From NCBI RefSeq assembly GCF_000332995.1, contig NZ_BANS01000029.1:1-64000 (forward strand): a stretch of DNA of 64,000 bases. The letters are read 5' to 3'. Source of the DNA: Gordonia amicalis NBRC 100051 = JCM 11271 (lineage in GTDB: Bacteria > Actinomycetota > Actinomycetes > Mycobacteriales > Mycobacteriaceae). Both the position numbers and the translations under genes were made by a program. Under the pieces are notes generated by a model, which made no database searches, had not been told where the DNA came from, and saw nothing but the letters and a program-made list of their open reading frames with translations. Shown here one piece after another: positions 27,633 through 35,592 of the stretch (position 1 is its first letter; each line of letters starts with the position of its first letter).

Positions 27633-27948
27633 CCAGAGCTCTCCGGATGTACCCGGTGATCCAACTCGCGATCGTGCACCAGGAAAAGGCGGGCGGGCAC
27701 CGACTGTGCGCTGTGTCCGGACGGCACGTGTCCTCGGTTCCCGGTGGCCCGGAGTGGACGTCCCACCGGTGGTCTCACGGGCATTTGCCCAGCACAACGC
27801 CGCTGGAGTAGGCTTGACGAACGCGCGTGTGCTCGATGACGCGCGACAGGCACGCGCCCCGATCGAAATGCTTCTGATCAGGGGTTTCATGCCGTGAAAT
27901 ACCTCAAGAATCGTACCTACTACACACCTGTCCGGAGCAACTCAACAT
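27633..27948. other. Intergenic region upstream of rpsA
   Basis: About 315 bp holding the promoter and leader of rpsA and the upstream region of the divergent 2H phosphoesterase gene. A TTGACG at about 27815 is a possible -35, but no matching -10 is clear. I see no gene on either strand. Confidence 0.45.
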
Positions 27949-29415
27949 ATGTCGTCCCCCACGATCACCTCGCCGCAAGTAGCCATCAATGACATTGGCA
28001 CTGCCGAGGACTTTCTCGCCGCCATCGACTCCACGATCAAGTACTTCAACGATGGCGACATCGTGGAAGGCACCATCGTCAAGGTCGATCGGGACGAGGT
28101 TCTGCTCGACATCGGTTACAAGACCGAAGGCGTCATCCCTTCTCGCGAACTGTCGATCAAGCACGATGTTGACCCCAACGAGGTCGTCAACGTCGGTGAC
28201 GAGGTCGAGGCCCTGGTCCTCACCAAGGAGGACAAAGAAGGTCGTCTGATCCTCTCCAAGAAGCGTGCGCAGTACGAGCGGGCTTGGGGCACCATCGAGG
28301 AGCTCAAGGAGAAGGACGAGGCCGTCAAGGGCACCGTCATCGAGGTCGTCAAGGGCGGCCTGATCCTGGACATCGGCCTGCGCGGCTTCCTCCCGGCATC
28401 GCTCGTGGAGATGCGTCGCGTCCGCGATCTGCAGCCGTACATCGGCAAGGAGATCGAGGCCAAGATCATCGAGCTCGACAAGAACCGCAACAACGTGGTC
28501 CTGTCGCGTCGCGCATGGCTCGAGCAGACCCAGTCCGAGGTCCGCAGCGAGTTCCTGCACCAGCTCCAGAAGGGCCAGGTCCGCAAGGGCGTCGTGTCCT
28601 CGATCGTCAACTTCGGTGCGTTCGTCGATCTCGGCGGCGTCGACGGTCTGGTCCACGTCTCCGAGCTGTCCTGGAAGCACATCGATCACCCGTCCGAGGT
28701 CGTCGCCGTGGGCGACGAGGTCACCGTCGAGGTCCTCGACGTCGACCTGGACCGCGAGCGTGTTTCGCTGTCGCTCAAGGCCACCCAGGAAGATCCGTGG
28801 CGTCAGTTCGCCCGCACCCACGCGATCGGACAGATCGTTCCGGGCAAGGTCACCAAGCTCGTGCCGTTCGGTGCGTTCGTCCGCGTCGACGAGGGCATCG
28901 AGGGTCTGGTCCACATCTCCGAGCTGGCCGAGCGCCACGTCGAGGTGCCGGATCAGGTTGTCGCCGTCAACGACGATGCGATGGTCAAGGTCATCGACAT
29001 CGACCTCGAGCGTCGTCGTATCTCGCTGAGTCTCAAGCAGGCCAACGAGGACTACACCGAGGAGTTCGACCCCTCGAAGTACGGCATGGCCGACAGCTAC
29101 GACGAGCAGGGCAATTACATCTTCCCCGAGGGCTTCGACGCCGAGACCAACGAATGGCTCGAAGGCTACGAGAAGCAGCGTGAGGCATGGGAGGCCCGGT
29201 ACGCCGAGGCCGAGCGTCGCCACAAGATGCACACCGCCCAGATGGAGAAGTTCGCTGCTGCCGCAGCCGAGGCTGCCAACGCCCCGACCGACTACTCGTC
29301 GGCTTCGGAGAGCCGCGGTGGCTCGTCGAACACCAGCGGTCCGTCCGCCGGTGGTTCGCTGGCCAGCGACGAGCAGCTCGCCGCTCTGCGCGAGAAGCTG
29401 TCGGGCAACGCCTGA
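27949..29415 (+). CDS. rpsA: 30S ribosomal protein S1
   Basis: A 488-residue RNA-binding protein with four S1 domains. They begin near GDIVEGTIVKVDRDEVLLDIGYKTEGVIP, VKGTVIEVVKGGLILDIGLRGFLPAS, RKGVVSSIVNFGAFVDLGGVDGLVHVSELSW and VPGKVTKLVPFGAFVRVDEGIEGLVHISELAE. The last two contain the best RNA-binding surface residues. The C-terminal ~110 residues are acidic then Ser/Gly-rich (SRGGSSNTSGPSAGGS), as in mycobacterial S1. It promotes mRNA binding to the 30S subunit. The ATG at 27949 is preceded by CCGGAG. A strong terminator follows. Confidence 0.97.
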   Translation: MSSPTITSPQVAINDIGTAEDFLAAIDSTIKYFNDGDIVEGTIVKVDRDEVLLDIGYKTEGVIPSRELSIKHDVDPNEVVNVGDEVEALVLTKEDKEGRLILSKKRAQYERAWGTIEELKEKDEAVKGTVIEVVKGGLILDIGLRGFLPASLVEMRRVRDLQPYIGKEIEAKIIELDKNRNNVVLSRRAWLEQTQSEVRSEFLHQLQKGQVRKGVVSSIVNFGAFVDLGGVDGLVHVSELSWKHIDHPSEVVAVGDEVTVEVLDVDLDRERVSLSLKATQEDPWRQFARTHAIGQIVPGKVTKLVPFGAFVRVDEGIEGLVHISELAERHVEVPDQVVAVNDDAMVKVIDIDLERRRISLSLKQANEDYTEEFDPSKYGMADSYDEQGNYIFPEGFDAETNEWLEGYEKQREAWEARYAEAERRHKMHTAQMEKFAAAAAEAANAPTDYSSASESRGGSSNTSGPSAGGSLASDEQLAALREKLSGNA

Positions 29416-29436
29416 CACCTCTGCTCACTGAGCACA

Positions 29437-29473
29437 CGAAAGCCCTCCCGGGATCTCCCGGGAGGGCTTTTCG
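29437..29473 (+). terminator. rpsA intrinsic terminator
   Basis: The arms AAAGCCCTCCCGGGA and TCCCGGGAGGGCTTT form a perfect 15-bp stem with a two-base loop, ending in TTTT. It starts about 20 bp after the rpsA stop and lies between rpsA and the convergent SWIM gene. Confidence 0.85.
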
Positions 29474-29484
29474 TATGTCCGGGT

Positions 29485-30069
29485 TCAATCGTCGTGCTCG
29501 GATGCCGTCGTGATCTCGTAGTAGTCGGCGACGTCGAAGGCGGTCAGCGACACCCACCGGGATCCTGGCGAGCCGGTGCCGGAGTCCGTCGGCGAGTCGT
29601 CGGTCGGTGCCCGGAAGTCCCGTAGCTCCAGTGCCAGTGACGGTTGCCGATCCACCGCAGCCGCCACCGCGTAGAGCCCGGCCAGAATGTGCAGGCATCG
29701 GTCACCGCGTGCCCGGCATGAACAGTCTGCGACGTCGAGGACCGCCGGCGACCACGCACCCGATTCCTTCAGCCGACGGTGGACCTCGTCGGACGGTTCG
29801 GCCGACGAGCCCAGCAGGTCGCGGAGCACGACGGCTGTCGTGGAGGTCATCGCCGAGAACTCCAGGTGTGCGACCGATGCCTCGCCACCGCGCTGGACCA
29901 GTCCCTCCACGTGCCGTCCGTCGACGGTCAGGGTGACACCCCCGTTGCGGGCGATGCTGCGGGCCCGCGGTGCCAACGGGTTCGGGGTCCGGGTCGAGAG
30001 CGGTTCGGCGAGCCGGACGATCTCGGCGCCCCACGCGCTGAATCCGAATTCGGCTGGTGTCGTGGTCAT
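29485..30069 (-). CDS. SWIM zinc-finger protein
   Basis: A 194-residue protein with a SWIM zinc finger DCSCRARGDRCLHILAGLYAVA (CxC...CxH pattern) around residues 115-130. The N-terminal part (FGFSAWGAEIVRLAEPLSTRTPNPLAPRARSIARNGGV) is typical of SWIM proteins encoded beside SNF2 helicases. Its ATG overlaps the stop of the SNF2 gene (ATGA), so the two are translated together and probably form a complex. SWIM fingers bind DNA or protein; in related pairs the SWIM protein is thought to target the SNF2 motor. The function of the pair is unknown. Confidence 0.85.
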   Translation of the reverse strand: MTTTPAEFGFSAWGAEIVRLAEPLSTRTPNPLAPRARSIARNGGVTLTVDGRHVEGLVQRGGEASVAHLEFSAMTSTTAVVLRDLLGSSAEPSDEVHRRLKESGAWSPAVLDVADCSCRARGDRCLHILAGLYAVAAAVDRQPSLALELRDFRAPTDDSPTDSGTGSPGSRWVSLTAFDVADYYEITTASEHDD

Positions 30070-31832
30070 TCCGCCTCCCGGATTGCCGGGTCCAGATTTC
30101 GGTTGCGCCGGAGGACGGTGATGAGCCGTTCGTCGCTGAGCGCGGTGAGTTCTGCGAGAGCCGAGGACTCGTCGGGATGTGCGCTGAGCGCCGCCTTACG
30201 CCGGTGGAGGTTGTCGATGTGTTCCTCCAGCGTCGTGGCGGTCGTCAGCGTGGTGACGGTGACCGGCCGATCCTGCCCGATCCGATGGACACGATCGGAC
30301 GCCTGGGCCTCGACGGCTGGGTTCCACCAGCGGTCGAAGTGGATGACGTCGCACGCGCGGGTCAGCGTGAGGCCGACGCCGCCGGCCTTCAGGCTCATCA
30401 CCATGACGTCCGGAGTCCGCCCCGCCTGGAAGTCGGCGACCAGTTCGTCCCGCCGCCCCGGTGTGAGCCCACCGTGGAAGAACGGGATGTCGCAGTCGAA
30501 TCTGTCGGCCAGATGGTCGGCGAGGAGGTCACCGGTGTCGCGGTACTGCGTGAAGACGAGAGTGGGCGAGCCGGTCTCCATGTTCTCCTCGAGGATCTCC
30601 ATGCAGCGGTCGAACTTGCCCGACCGGCCCGGCAGGCGGCCGCGGTCGCGGTCGCCGGTGACCAGAGCGGGATGGTTGCAGATCTGCTTCAACCGCGTGA
30701 GGGTCGCGAGAATCCGTCCGTGGCGTTCGATTCCGACGCCGAACCCGGCGTCCTCGATCGCGGCCAGATGAGCGTCGTAGAGTTCCGCCTGCTCCGCGGT
30801 CAGATCCACGAGCACGGGGTTGTGGATCTTCGGTGGTAGGGCGGAAGCCACCCGGGCTTTGGTCCGGGCCAGCATGACGGGTGCGACGGCGACGCGTAGA
30901 CGTTGCAGCGCACCGGAATCCCCGTCATCGACCGCACGGGTGAAGCGCCGCCGGAACACGGCCCGGTGCGGGAAGACGGACGGGGCGACCACCCGAAGGA
31001 TCGCCCACAACTCGTCGAGGCTGTTCTCGATCGGCGTGCCGGTCAGGGCGATCCGCGCCTGCGCATCGACGCGGCGTGCCGCGCGCGAGAGTTGGGTACG
31101 GGGATTCTTCAACGCCTGCGCCTCGTCGTAGATCACGGTGGCCCACCTCCGTCCCGCGAGTTCGTCGATGCCCAACCGCAGTCGGGCGTACGAGGTGATC
31201 GTGACCGATCCGGCGGTGTCCGGAGCTTCCTCGATGCATCCGGTGTACACGGCGAGCCCGGGTGCGAATCGGGTGATCTCATGCGCCCAGTTGGTGACCA
31301 GGCTCGTCGGGCACACGACGAGTTGCGGTCCGGTGTCGGCGCGGAGCGACAGGAGCCCCACGGCCTGAACCGTCTTGCCCAGTCCCATCTCGTCGGCGAG
31401 TACCGCTCCGCCTTCGGATTCGGCGGTGGATGCCAGCCACGCGACACCCCGGACCTGGTAGGGCCGTAGCTGCGCACGGAGGCGATCGCGGAGGAGTTGA
31501 TCGGTGGTGAGACATGCGCGCATCGCCGTCCGAGCGAAATCTGCGGTGGTCATCGCCGTGCCGGTCGGATCGACCTCGGCATGGGCGGCGAGCGGGAGAG
31601 GAGTCTCGTCCTCGCCCCGAAGGAGTTGCTGCCAGACCTGTACCGAAGGCGCATCGGATGCCTGGGTGGCAAGGGCGTCGACGTCGACGAGGTCGCACGA
31701 CACGTCGCGGACCACGAGGCGACGCCCGGCCGGGACCGCGAGACGGCACGTGTCCGAGCGTGTCCCGGAGTCGTGGGACGACCAGATCGCGAACTGGTGC
31801 AGGTCGGGGAGGTAGGTGGCCTGTGTGGTCAG
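30066..31832 (-). CDS. SNF2-family DNA helicase/translocase
   Basis: A compact SF2 motor. Motif I is ADEMGLGKTVQAVGLL, motif II (Walker B) IYDEAQALKNP, motif III ALTGTPIENSLDELWAI, motif V SLKAGGVGLTLT and motif VI ASDRVHRIGQDRPV. Its N-terminal region before the motor is only about 120 residues, against about 500 in HelZ-type proteins. Start choice: the first ordinary start is GTG at 31715. However, the frame stays coding back to 31832 (TTQATYLPDLHQFAIWSSHDSG...), where a CTG codon follows GAGGAG at five bases and an in-frame TGA lies just upstream. I therefore propose a CTG start, giving 588 residues, and give GTG 31715 (549 residues) as the conservative alternative. Probably controlled by the TetR-family protein encoded divergently. 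Confidence 0.85.
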   Translation of the reverse strand: MTTQATYLPDLHQFAIWSSHDSGTRSDTCRLAVPAGRRLVVRDVSCDLVDVDALATQASDAPSVQVWQQLLRGEDETPLPLAAHAEVDPTGTAMTTADFARTAMRACLTTDQLLRDRLRAQLRPYQVRGVAWLASTAESEGGAVLADEMGLGKTVQAVGLLSLRADTGPQLVVCPTSLVTNWAHEITRFAPGLAVYTGCIEEAPDTAGSVTITSYARLRLGIDELAGRRWATVIYDEAQALKNPRTQLSRAARRVDAQARIALTGTPIENSLDELWAILRVVAPSVFPHRAVFRRRFTRAVDDGDSGALQRLRVAVAPVMLARTKARVASALPPKIHNPVLVDLTAEQAELYDAHLAAIEDAGFGVGIERHGRILATLTRLKQICNHPALVTGDRDRGRLPGRSGKFDRCMEILEENMETGSPTLVFTQYRDTGDLLADHLADRFDCDIPFFHGGLTPGRRDELVADFQAGRTPDVMVMSLKAGGVGLTLTRACDVIHFDRWWNPAVEAQASDRVHRIGQDRPVTVTTLTTATTLEEHIDNLHRRKAALSAHPDESSALAELTALSDERLITVLRRNRNLDPAIREAE

Positions 31833-31849
31833 CGGAACTCCTCACTTGG

Positions 31850-31882
31850 TACGGTGTACGGAATTATTCTCCGTACACCGTA
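31850..31882. promoter_or_regulatory. Palindromic operator between the SNF2/SWIM and TetR genes
   Basis: TACGGTGTACGGA (31850-31862) and TCCGTACACCGTA (31870-31882) are perfect 13-base inverted repeats with a 7-base AT-rich spacer. The site fills the divergent intergenic region, 16 bp before the TetR ATG and 17 bp before the proposed CTG of the SNF2 gene. It is very likely the binding site of the adjacent repressor, controlling both directions. Confidence 0.78.
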
Positions 31883-31898
31883 CGGGAAAGGAGTACAC

Positions 31899-32651
31899 AT
31901 GTCGACTGCCGAAGACGCGCGGACCCTTGTGCGCTTGCTGTGGCGCGGACGTGCCGAGCCCGAAGCGCCGAGGCGCGGTCCGCGACAACGGGTCACCGTC
32001 GACGAGATGGTCGTCAAGGCGATCGCGCTCGCCGACGATCGAGGATTGAACGCGCTCTCGATGCGGGCGCTAGCGGCTGAACTCGGTGTCGGCCCGATGA
32101 CTCTCTACACCTACGTGCCCACGCGAGATGTCCTCGTTGCTCTCATGGTGGACCATGTTGCCGGCGACTCGCCGATGCCGAGCCCGGCGACGACGGTTCG
32201 GGAATCCCTCGCCTCGGTCGCACGCGTGCTGCGAGCGGAGTACCTGGCACATCCCTGGTTGCTCGACGCCAACCCGTGGCGCCAGGTTCTCGGGCCCCAC
32301 CGTCTCACCCGCTACGAGCGGCAACTCGAAGTCCTCGAATCCCTGGACATCTCCGACCTCGATCGCGACCACATTCTCGCCCTCCTGGTGGCCTTCGTGA
32401 CCGGCAACGCCCGGGAAGCGCTGGCCGCCGGCGCCGCGGCGACCGTCAGCGGCATGACCGACGCCCAGTGGTGGGAGGTGGTCGCTCCCGAACTCGACGC
32501 GGTGATCCCGGACGGCAGGTTTCCCCTCTCGGGGCGCGTGGGAACTGCGGCCGGCGAACGTCATCAGGCTCCGGGCGCTCCCGACGAAGTGTTCGACTTC
32601 GGCCTGGTCTGCCTGCTCGATGGTTTGCGGCCACTCATCGGCGACGACTGA
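31899..32651 (+). CDS. TetR/AcrR-family transcriptional regulator
   Basis: A 250-residue repressor. The N-terminal helix-turn-helix is VDEMVVKAIALADDRGLNALSMRALAAELGVGPMTLYTYVPTRDVLVALM, a standard TetR DNA-binding domain at about residues 35-85. The C-terminal domain resembles the TetR_C class with an HPWLLDANPWRQVLGPHRLTRYER segment, and ligand identity is not evident. The ATG at 31899 follows AAAGGAG. The divergent SNF2/SWIM operon and the perfect palindrome between them suggest that it represses itself and that pair. Confidence 0.88.
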   Translation: MSTAEDARTLVRLLWRGRAEPEAPRRGPRQRVTVDEMVVKAIALADDRGLNALSMRALAAELGVGPMTLYTYVPTRDVLVALMVDHVAGDSPMPSPATTVRESLASVARVLRAEYLAHPWLLDANPWRQVLGPHRLTRYERQLEVLESLDISDLDRDHILALLVAFVTGNAREALAAGAAATVSGMTDAQWWEVVAPELDAVIPDGRFPLSGRVGTAAGERHQAPGAPDEVFDFGLVCLLDGLRPLIGDD

Positions 32652-32687
32652 GGTTCTCTCGCACGGATGGTGGCAAGCATACGTTGT

Positions 32688-32702
32688 TGACAATCATTTT
32701 CA
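32688..32702 (+). promoter_or_regulatory. Zur box
   Basis: TGACAATCATTTTCA is a near-perfect inverted repeat (one mismatch between arms TGACAAT and ATTTTCA). It matches the core of the actinobacterial Zur operator (TGAAAATCATTTTCA) closely. It lies just upstream of the AztD-like gene and overlaps a TTGACA, so the gene should be repressed when zinc is plentiful. Confidence 0.75.
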
Positions 32703-32707
32703 TTAGA

Positions 32708-33958
32708 ATGTTCACTGTCCGAGTGCTATCACCACGGACAACCCTGACCCGTTCTCTCGCGCTGCTCGCCGCAGCCTCCTTCGCACTCGTCGCATGCGGG
32801 GATTCCGACCCCGGGGAGGCGGCGCGCCCCGCGGATTCGTCGACGCCACCCGCGGAACGGCACAGTGCGACACCGCGTCTCAGCCTCAGTTACGACGGCG
32901 GAATCCTCGTCCTCGACGCGACCACGCTCGAACAGGTCGCCGACCTGCCGGTCGACGGATTCGTCCGTCTCAACAGCGCGGGCAACGGGCGGCATGTCCT
33001 GGTCTCCGAAACCGGCGGCTTCCGGGTCCTCGACGCCGGAACCTGGACCAAGGCGCACGGCGACCACGGGCATCATTACACCGCCGAGCCTTCTCTCACC
33101 GAGATGCGCTTCGGCGGAGCAGAACCCGGTCACGTCGTGGTCCACGACTCGCGCATCAGCCTATTCAGCGACGGCACCGGGCAGGTCGACATCGTCGAAC
33201 CGGCCGAACTACTGCGCGGCAACCCGGTCGCCACCACGTTCACGGTTCCGCAACCCCACCACGGGGTCGCGGTGTTCCGCGGCGACGGATCGGTCGTCGT
33301 CACGCGCGGAGACGACGAATCGCGCAGCGGCATCGCAATTCTGGACAAGGAGCGGACCGAGATCGCCCGCAACGACGAATGTCCCGGCGTTCACGGCGAG
33401 GCCGCCGCGTCCGCCGGCCGCCTCACCTTCGGCTGTGAGGACGGCATCTTGATCGTCGACGGCAACAACATCCACAAGGTGACCAGTCCGGACCCCTACG
33501 GCCGCATCGGGAACCAGGCCGGTGACCACGGATCGCCGATCGTGCTGGGGGACTACAAGAGTGACCGGGACGCCGAACTCGAACGGCCGACCCGATTCTC
33601 GCTCACCGACACCCGTACCGGCGAGCTCCGACTGGTCGATCTCGGCACCTCGTACAGCTTCCGGTCGCTGGAACGCGGCCCCGGGGGGTCTGCGGTGATT
33701 CTCGGAACCGACGGCGCGCTGCACGTCTTCGACGTGGAATCCGGGACCCGCACGGCTCGAATCCCGGCGATCGGGGAGTGGAGCGAACCGGACGAATGGC
33801 AGTCGCCGATGCCGAATCTCGTCGTGCAGGACGGTGTCGCCTATGTGAGTGAACCGGCGTCGAAGAAGATCATCGCGATCAACCTGGAGACGGGGGCGAA
33901 GGTCGCCGAGGCGGGCCTGCCGCACGAGACCGTCGAACTCGCCGCGGTCACCGGTTGA
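32708..33958 (+). CDS. AztD-like zinc-binding lipoprotein (Zur-regulated)
   Basis: A protein of about 416 residues. The N-terminus is a lipoprotein signal with lipobox LVAC followed by GDSDPGE. The remainder looks like a beta-propeller: repeated short strands such as LSYDGGILVLDATT, HVLVSETGGFRVLDAG, HHGVAVFRGDGSVVV and ALHVFDVESG. His-rich AHGDHGHHYTAEPS and CPGVHGEAA are candidate zinc ligands. This combination fits the AztD periplasmic zinc chaperone family that feeds zinc ABC transporters, but no aztABC genes are adjacent. Start: ATG 32708 sits right after the Zur box; GTG 32723 (MLSPRTTL...) gives the same signal peptide and is equally possible, since no ribosome binding site precedes either. 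Confidence 0.72.
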   Translation: MFTVRVLSPRTTLTRSLALLAAASFALVACGDSDPGEAARPADSSTPPAERHSATPRLSLSYDGGILVLDATTLEQVADLPVDGFVRLNSAGNGRHVLVSETGGFRVLDAGTWTKAHGDHGHHYTAEPSLTEMRFGGAEPGHVVVHDSRISLFSDGTGQVDIVEPAELLRGNPVATTFTVPQPHHGVAVFRGDGSVVVTRGDDESRSGIAILDKERTEIARNDECPGVHGEAAASAGRLTFGCEDGILIVDGNNIHKVTSPDPYGRIGNQAGDHGSPIVLGDYKSDRDAELERPTRFSLTDTRTGELRLVDLGTSYSFRSLERGPGGSAVILGTDGALHVFDVESGTRTARIPAIGEWSEPDEWQSPMPNLVVQDGVAYVSEPASKKIIAINLETGAKVAEAGLPHETVELAAVTG

Positions 33959-34039
33959 CGCGGTCACCGGTTGACCCGACGCGACACACTGGTGCAGCCG
34001 GTATGCGCGAGGCGTCGGTGGGTTTGCCAGACTGGTGAC

Positions 34040-34936
34040 GTGATCAGGCTTGGGCTGACCGGCGGCATCGGCGCCGGCAAATCGACCGTGGCAAAGACCT
34101 TCGTCGAACGAGGCGCGTACATCATCGACGCGGACAAGATCGCCCGCGAGGTGGTCGAACCCGGGTCGGACGGTCTCGCCGCGCTCGTCGAGGCCTTCGG
34201 CCCCGACATCCTGTCCGCCGACGGCAGCCTCAACCGCCCTGCCCTCGCGGCCAAGGCGTTCCTCGACGACGAATCGCGGAAGACGCTCAACGGGATCACC
34301 CACCCGCTGATCGGCGCACGTACCCAGGAGTTGCTCGAAGCGGCACCCGACGACGCGATCGTCGTCCAGGACATCCCGCTGCTGGTGGAGAACCACACAG
34401 CGCCCTTCTTCCATCTCGTGGTGATCGTGTTCGCGGACGCCGACGTCCGACTGCATCGCCTCACCACGATGCGCGGCGTCGACGAAGCCGATGCGCGAGC
34501 GCGAATCGCGGCTCAGGCCACCGACGAGCAGCGGCGCGCGGTCGCGGATGTCTGGCTCGACAATTCCGGATCGGCCGACGATCTCGCGGCCGCCGCCGCG
34601 CGGGTCTGGGATGACCGGCTCGTACCGTTCGAGGCCAACGTCCGTGCACGCCGGGTCGCCGAGCCGGTCCCCGCACTCGTTGCGGCCGAACCCAATCCGG
34701 ACGGCCCGGCGCCGCGGCTGGTCAACCGGCTGTGGGCGATCGCGGGCGAGCGGGCGACCGCCGTCGAGATCACCGATGCGGCGAAGGCCGAGCTGCGCAT
34801 CACCGCCCGCGACGGCGCCGCATCGGCCGAACTCGCCGACCTCCTCGCGGTCGGTGGGTTCGCTCCGGCCGGGCCCGGCGTCCACGGCTCCTGCGATCCC
34901 GGGCGGCCCGCAACCGTGCGGATCGAGACCGCCTGA
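34040..34936 (+). CDS. coaE: Dephospho-CoA kinase with shortened C-terminal extension
   Basis: A 298-residue enzyme for the last step of CoA synthesis (3'-phosphorylation of dephospho-CoA). The P-loop is LTGGIGAGKSTVAKTF, followed by IIDADKIAREVVEPG and PLLVENHTAPFFHLVVIVFA. The kinase domain ends near residue 200. Mycobacterial CoaE carries a C-terminal UPF0157/GrpB-like domain, making it about 400 residues. Here only about 90 residues follow (VPALVAAEPNPDGPAPRLVNRL... to the stop), which look like a shortened, diverged form. The GTG at 34040 was chosen because it puts IRLGLTGGIG at the N-terminus, as in all family members. It follows rpsA in mycobacteria; here a 4.5-kb accessory block intervenes. 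Confidence 0.93.
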   Translation: MIRLGLTGGIGAGKSTVAKTFVERGAYIIDADKIAREVVEPGSDGLAALVEAFGPDILSADGSLNRPALAAKAFLDDESRKTLNGITHPLIGARTQELLEAAPDDAIVVQDIPLLVENHTAPFFHLVVIVFADADVRLHRLTTMRGVDEADARARIAAQATDEQRRAVADVWLDNSGSADDLAAAAARVWDDRLVPFEANVRARRVAEPVPALVAAEPNPDGPAPRLVNRLWAIAGERATAVEITDAAKAELRITARDGAASAELADLLAVGGFAPAGPGVHGSCDPGRPATVRIETA

Positions 34937-35066
34937 GGCGCTCGCCCGAACTGACTACGAATGTTTCCTGAATCGGCCACATCGTGGGCCCGGCGCTGTT
35001 AGCTTTGCGACACGCACCGATTCCGGTGCGGATCAACCAGCTGTCACGGCGCTGTGAGGAGCACAC

Positions 35067-35538
35067 ATGTGGGGTCAGGGTAGTCCGAATCGGGTGCGTA
35101 CCGTCGTCGGCGGCATCGCTGTCGGTGCGGCCGTCACGGCCGCCGTCGTGACCGCGGCGCCGGCTGACGCCGCCCTGCAGGCAATCGCCGTCGACACCCT
35201 GCCCGGCTACGGTTCGTCGGCCAACGGCTCATCGAACTACGGTCTCTACGGTGCCGGTTGTTCCTACAAGCTGTCGGTGATCGTCGGCGACCCCGAGTCG
35301 GCGAAGTCGACGCTGAAGATCACCTCCACGCGAGCCGGGCGGACGGTGACGATCTACAACGCCAGGCCCTCGACCGTCGAGGTCAAGCCGACCTGGCGGC
35401 CCGCCGCGCCCGGACGTCACGTGCTCACCGCGACCCTCGACGGCGTGGTCAGGGTCGCGGACCGTCGACGTCGGCACCGGAGTGCAGTTGCCGCAGTTCA
35501 TCCGGAACGGGGCATGCTTCGTGCTCCCGACCTACTGA
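35067..35538 (+). pseudogene. Secreted Ig-like protein, interrupted by a one-base frameshift
   Basis: From ATG 35067 (after GAGGAG) the frame encodes a signal peptide (VVGGIAVGAAVTAAVVTAAPADAA) and a roughly 100-residue beta-rich domain (CSYKLSVIVGDPESAKSTLKITS ... PGRHVLTATLDGVV). At GGG 35452-35454 the reading frame is lost. Removing one base restores SRTVDVGTGVQLPQFIRNGA followed by CFVLPTY and a stop at 35536-35538, a natural end with a second Cys. The repaired product would be 156 residues. Without repair the frame runs on as Arg-rich nonsense to 35789. The function is unknown; small exported two-Cys Ig-like proteins are common in Gordonia and Rhodococcus. Sequencing error or genuine mutation cannot be told apart here. 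Confidence 0.7.
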
Positions 35539-35592
35539 GATCCCCTACCTACTGGGATCCCCGAGGTACCGGGACCCCCGACCCGACTGGGT

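Noticed and set aside
27238-27897. 219-codon plus-strand frame before rpsA
   Set aside because: It is mostly opposite the 2H phosphoesterase gene and has no domain text.
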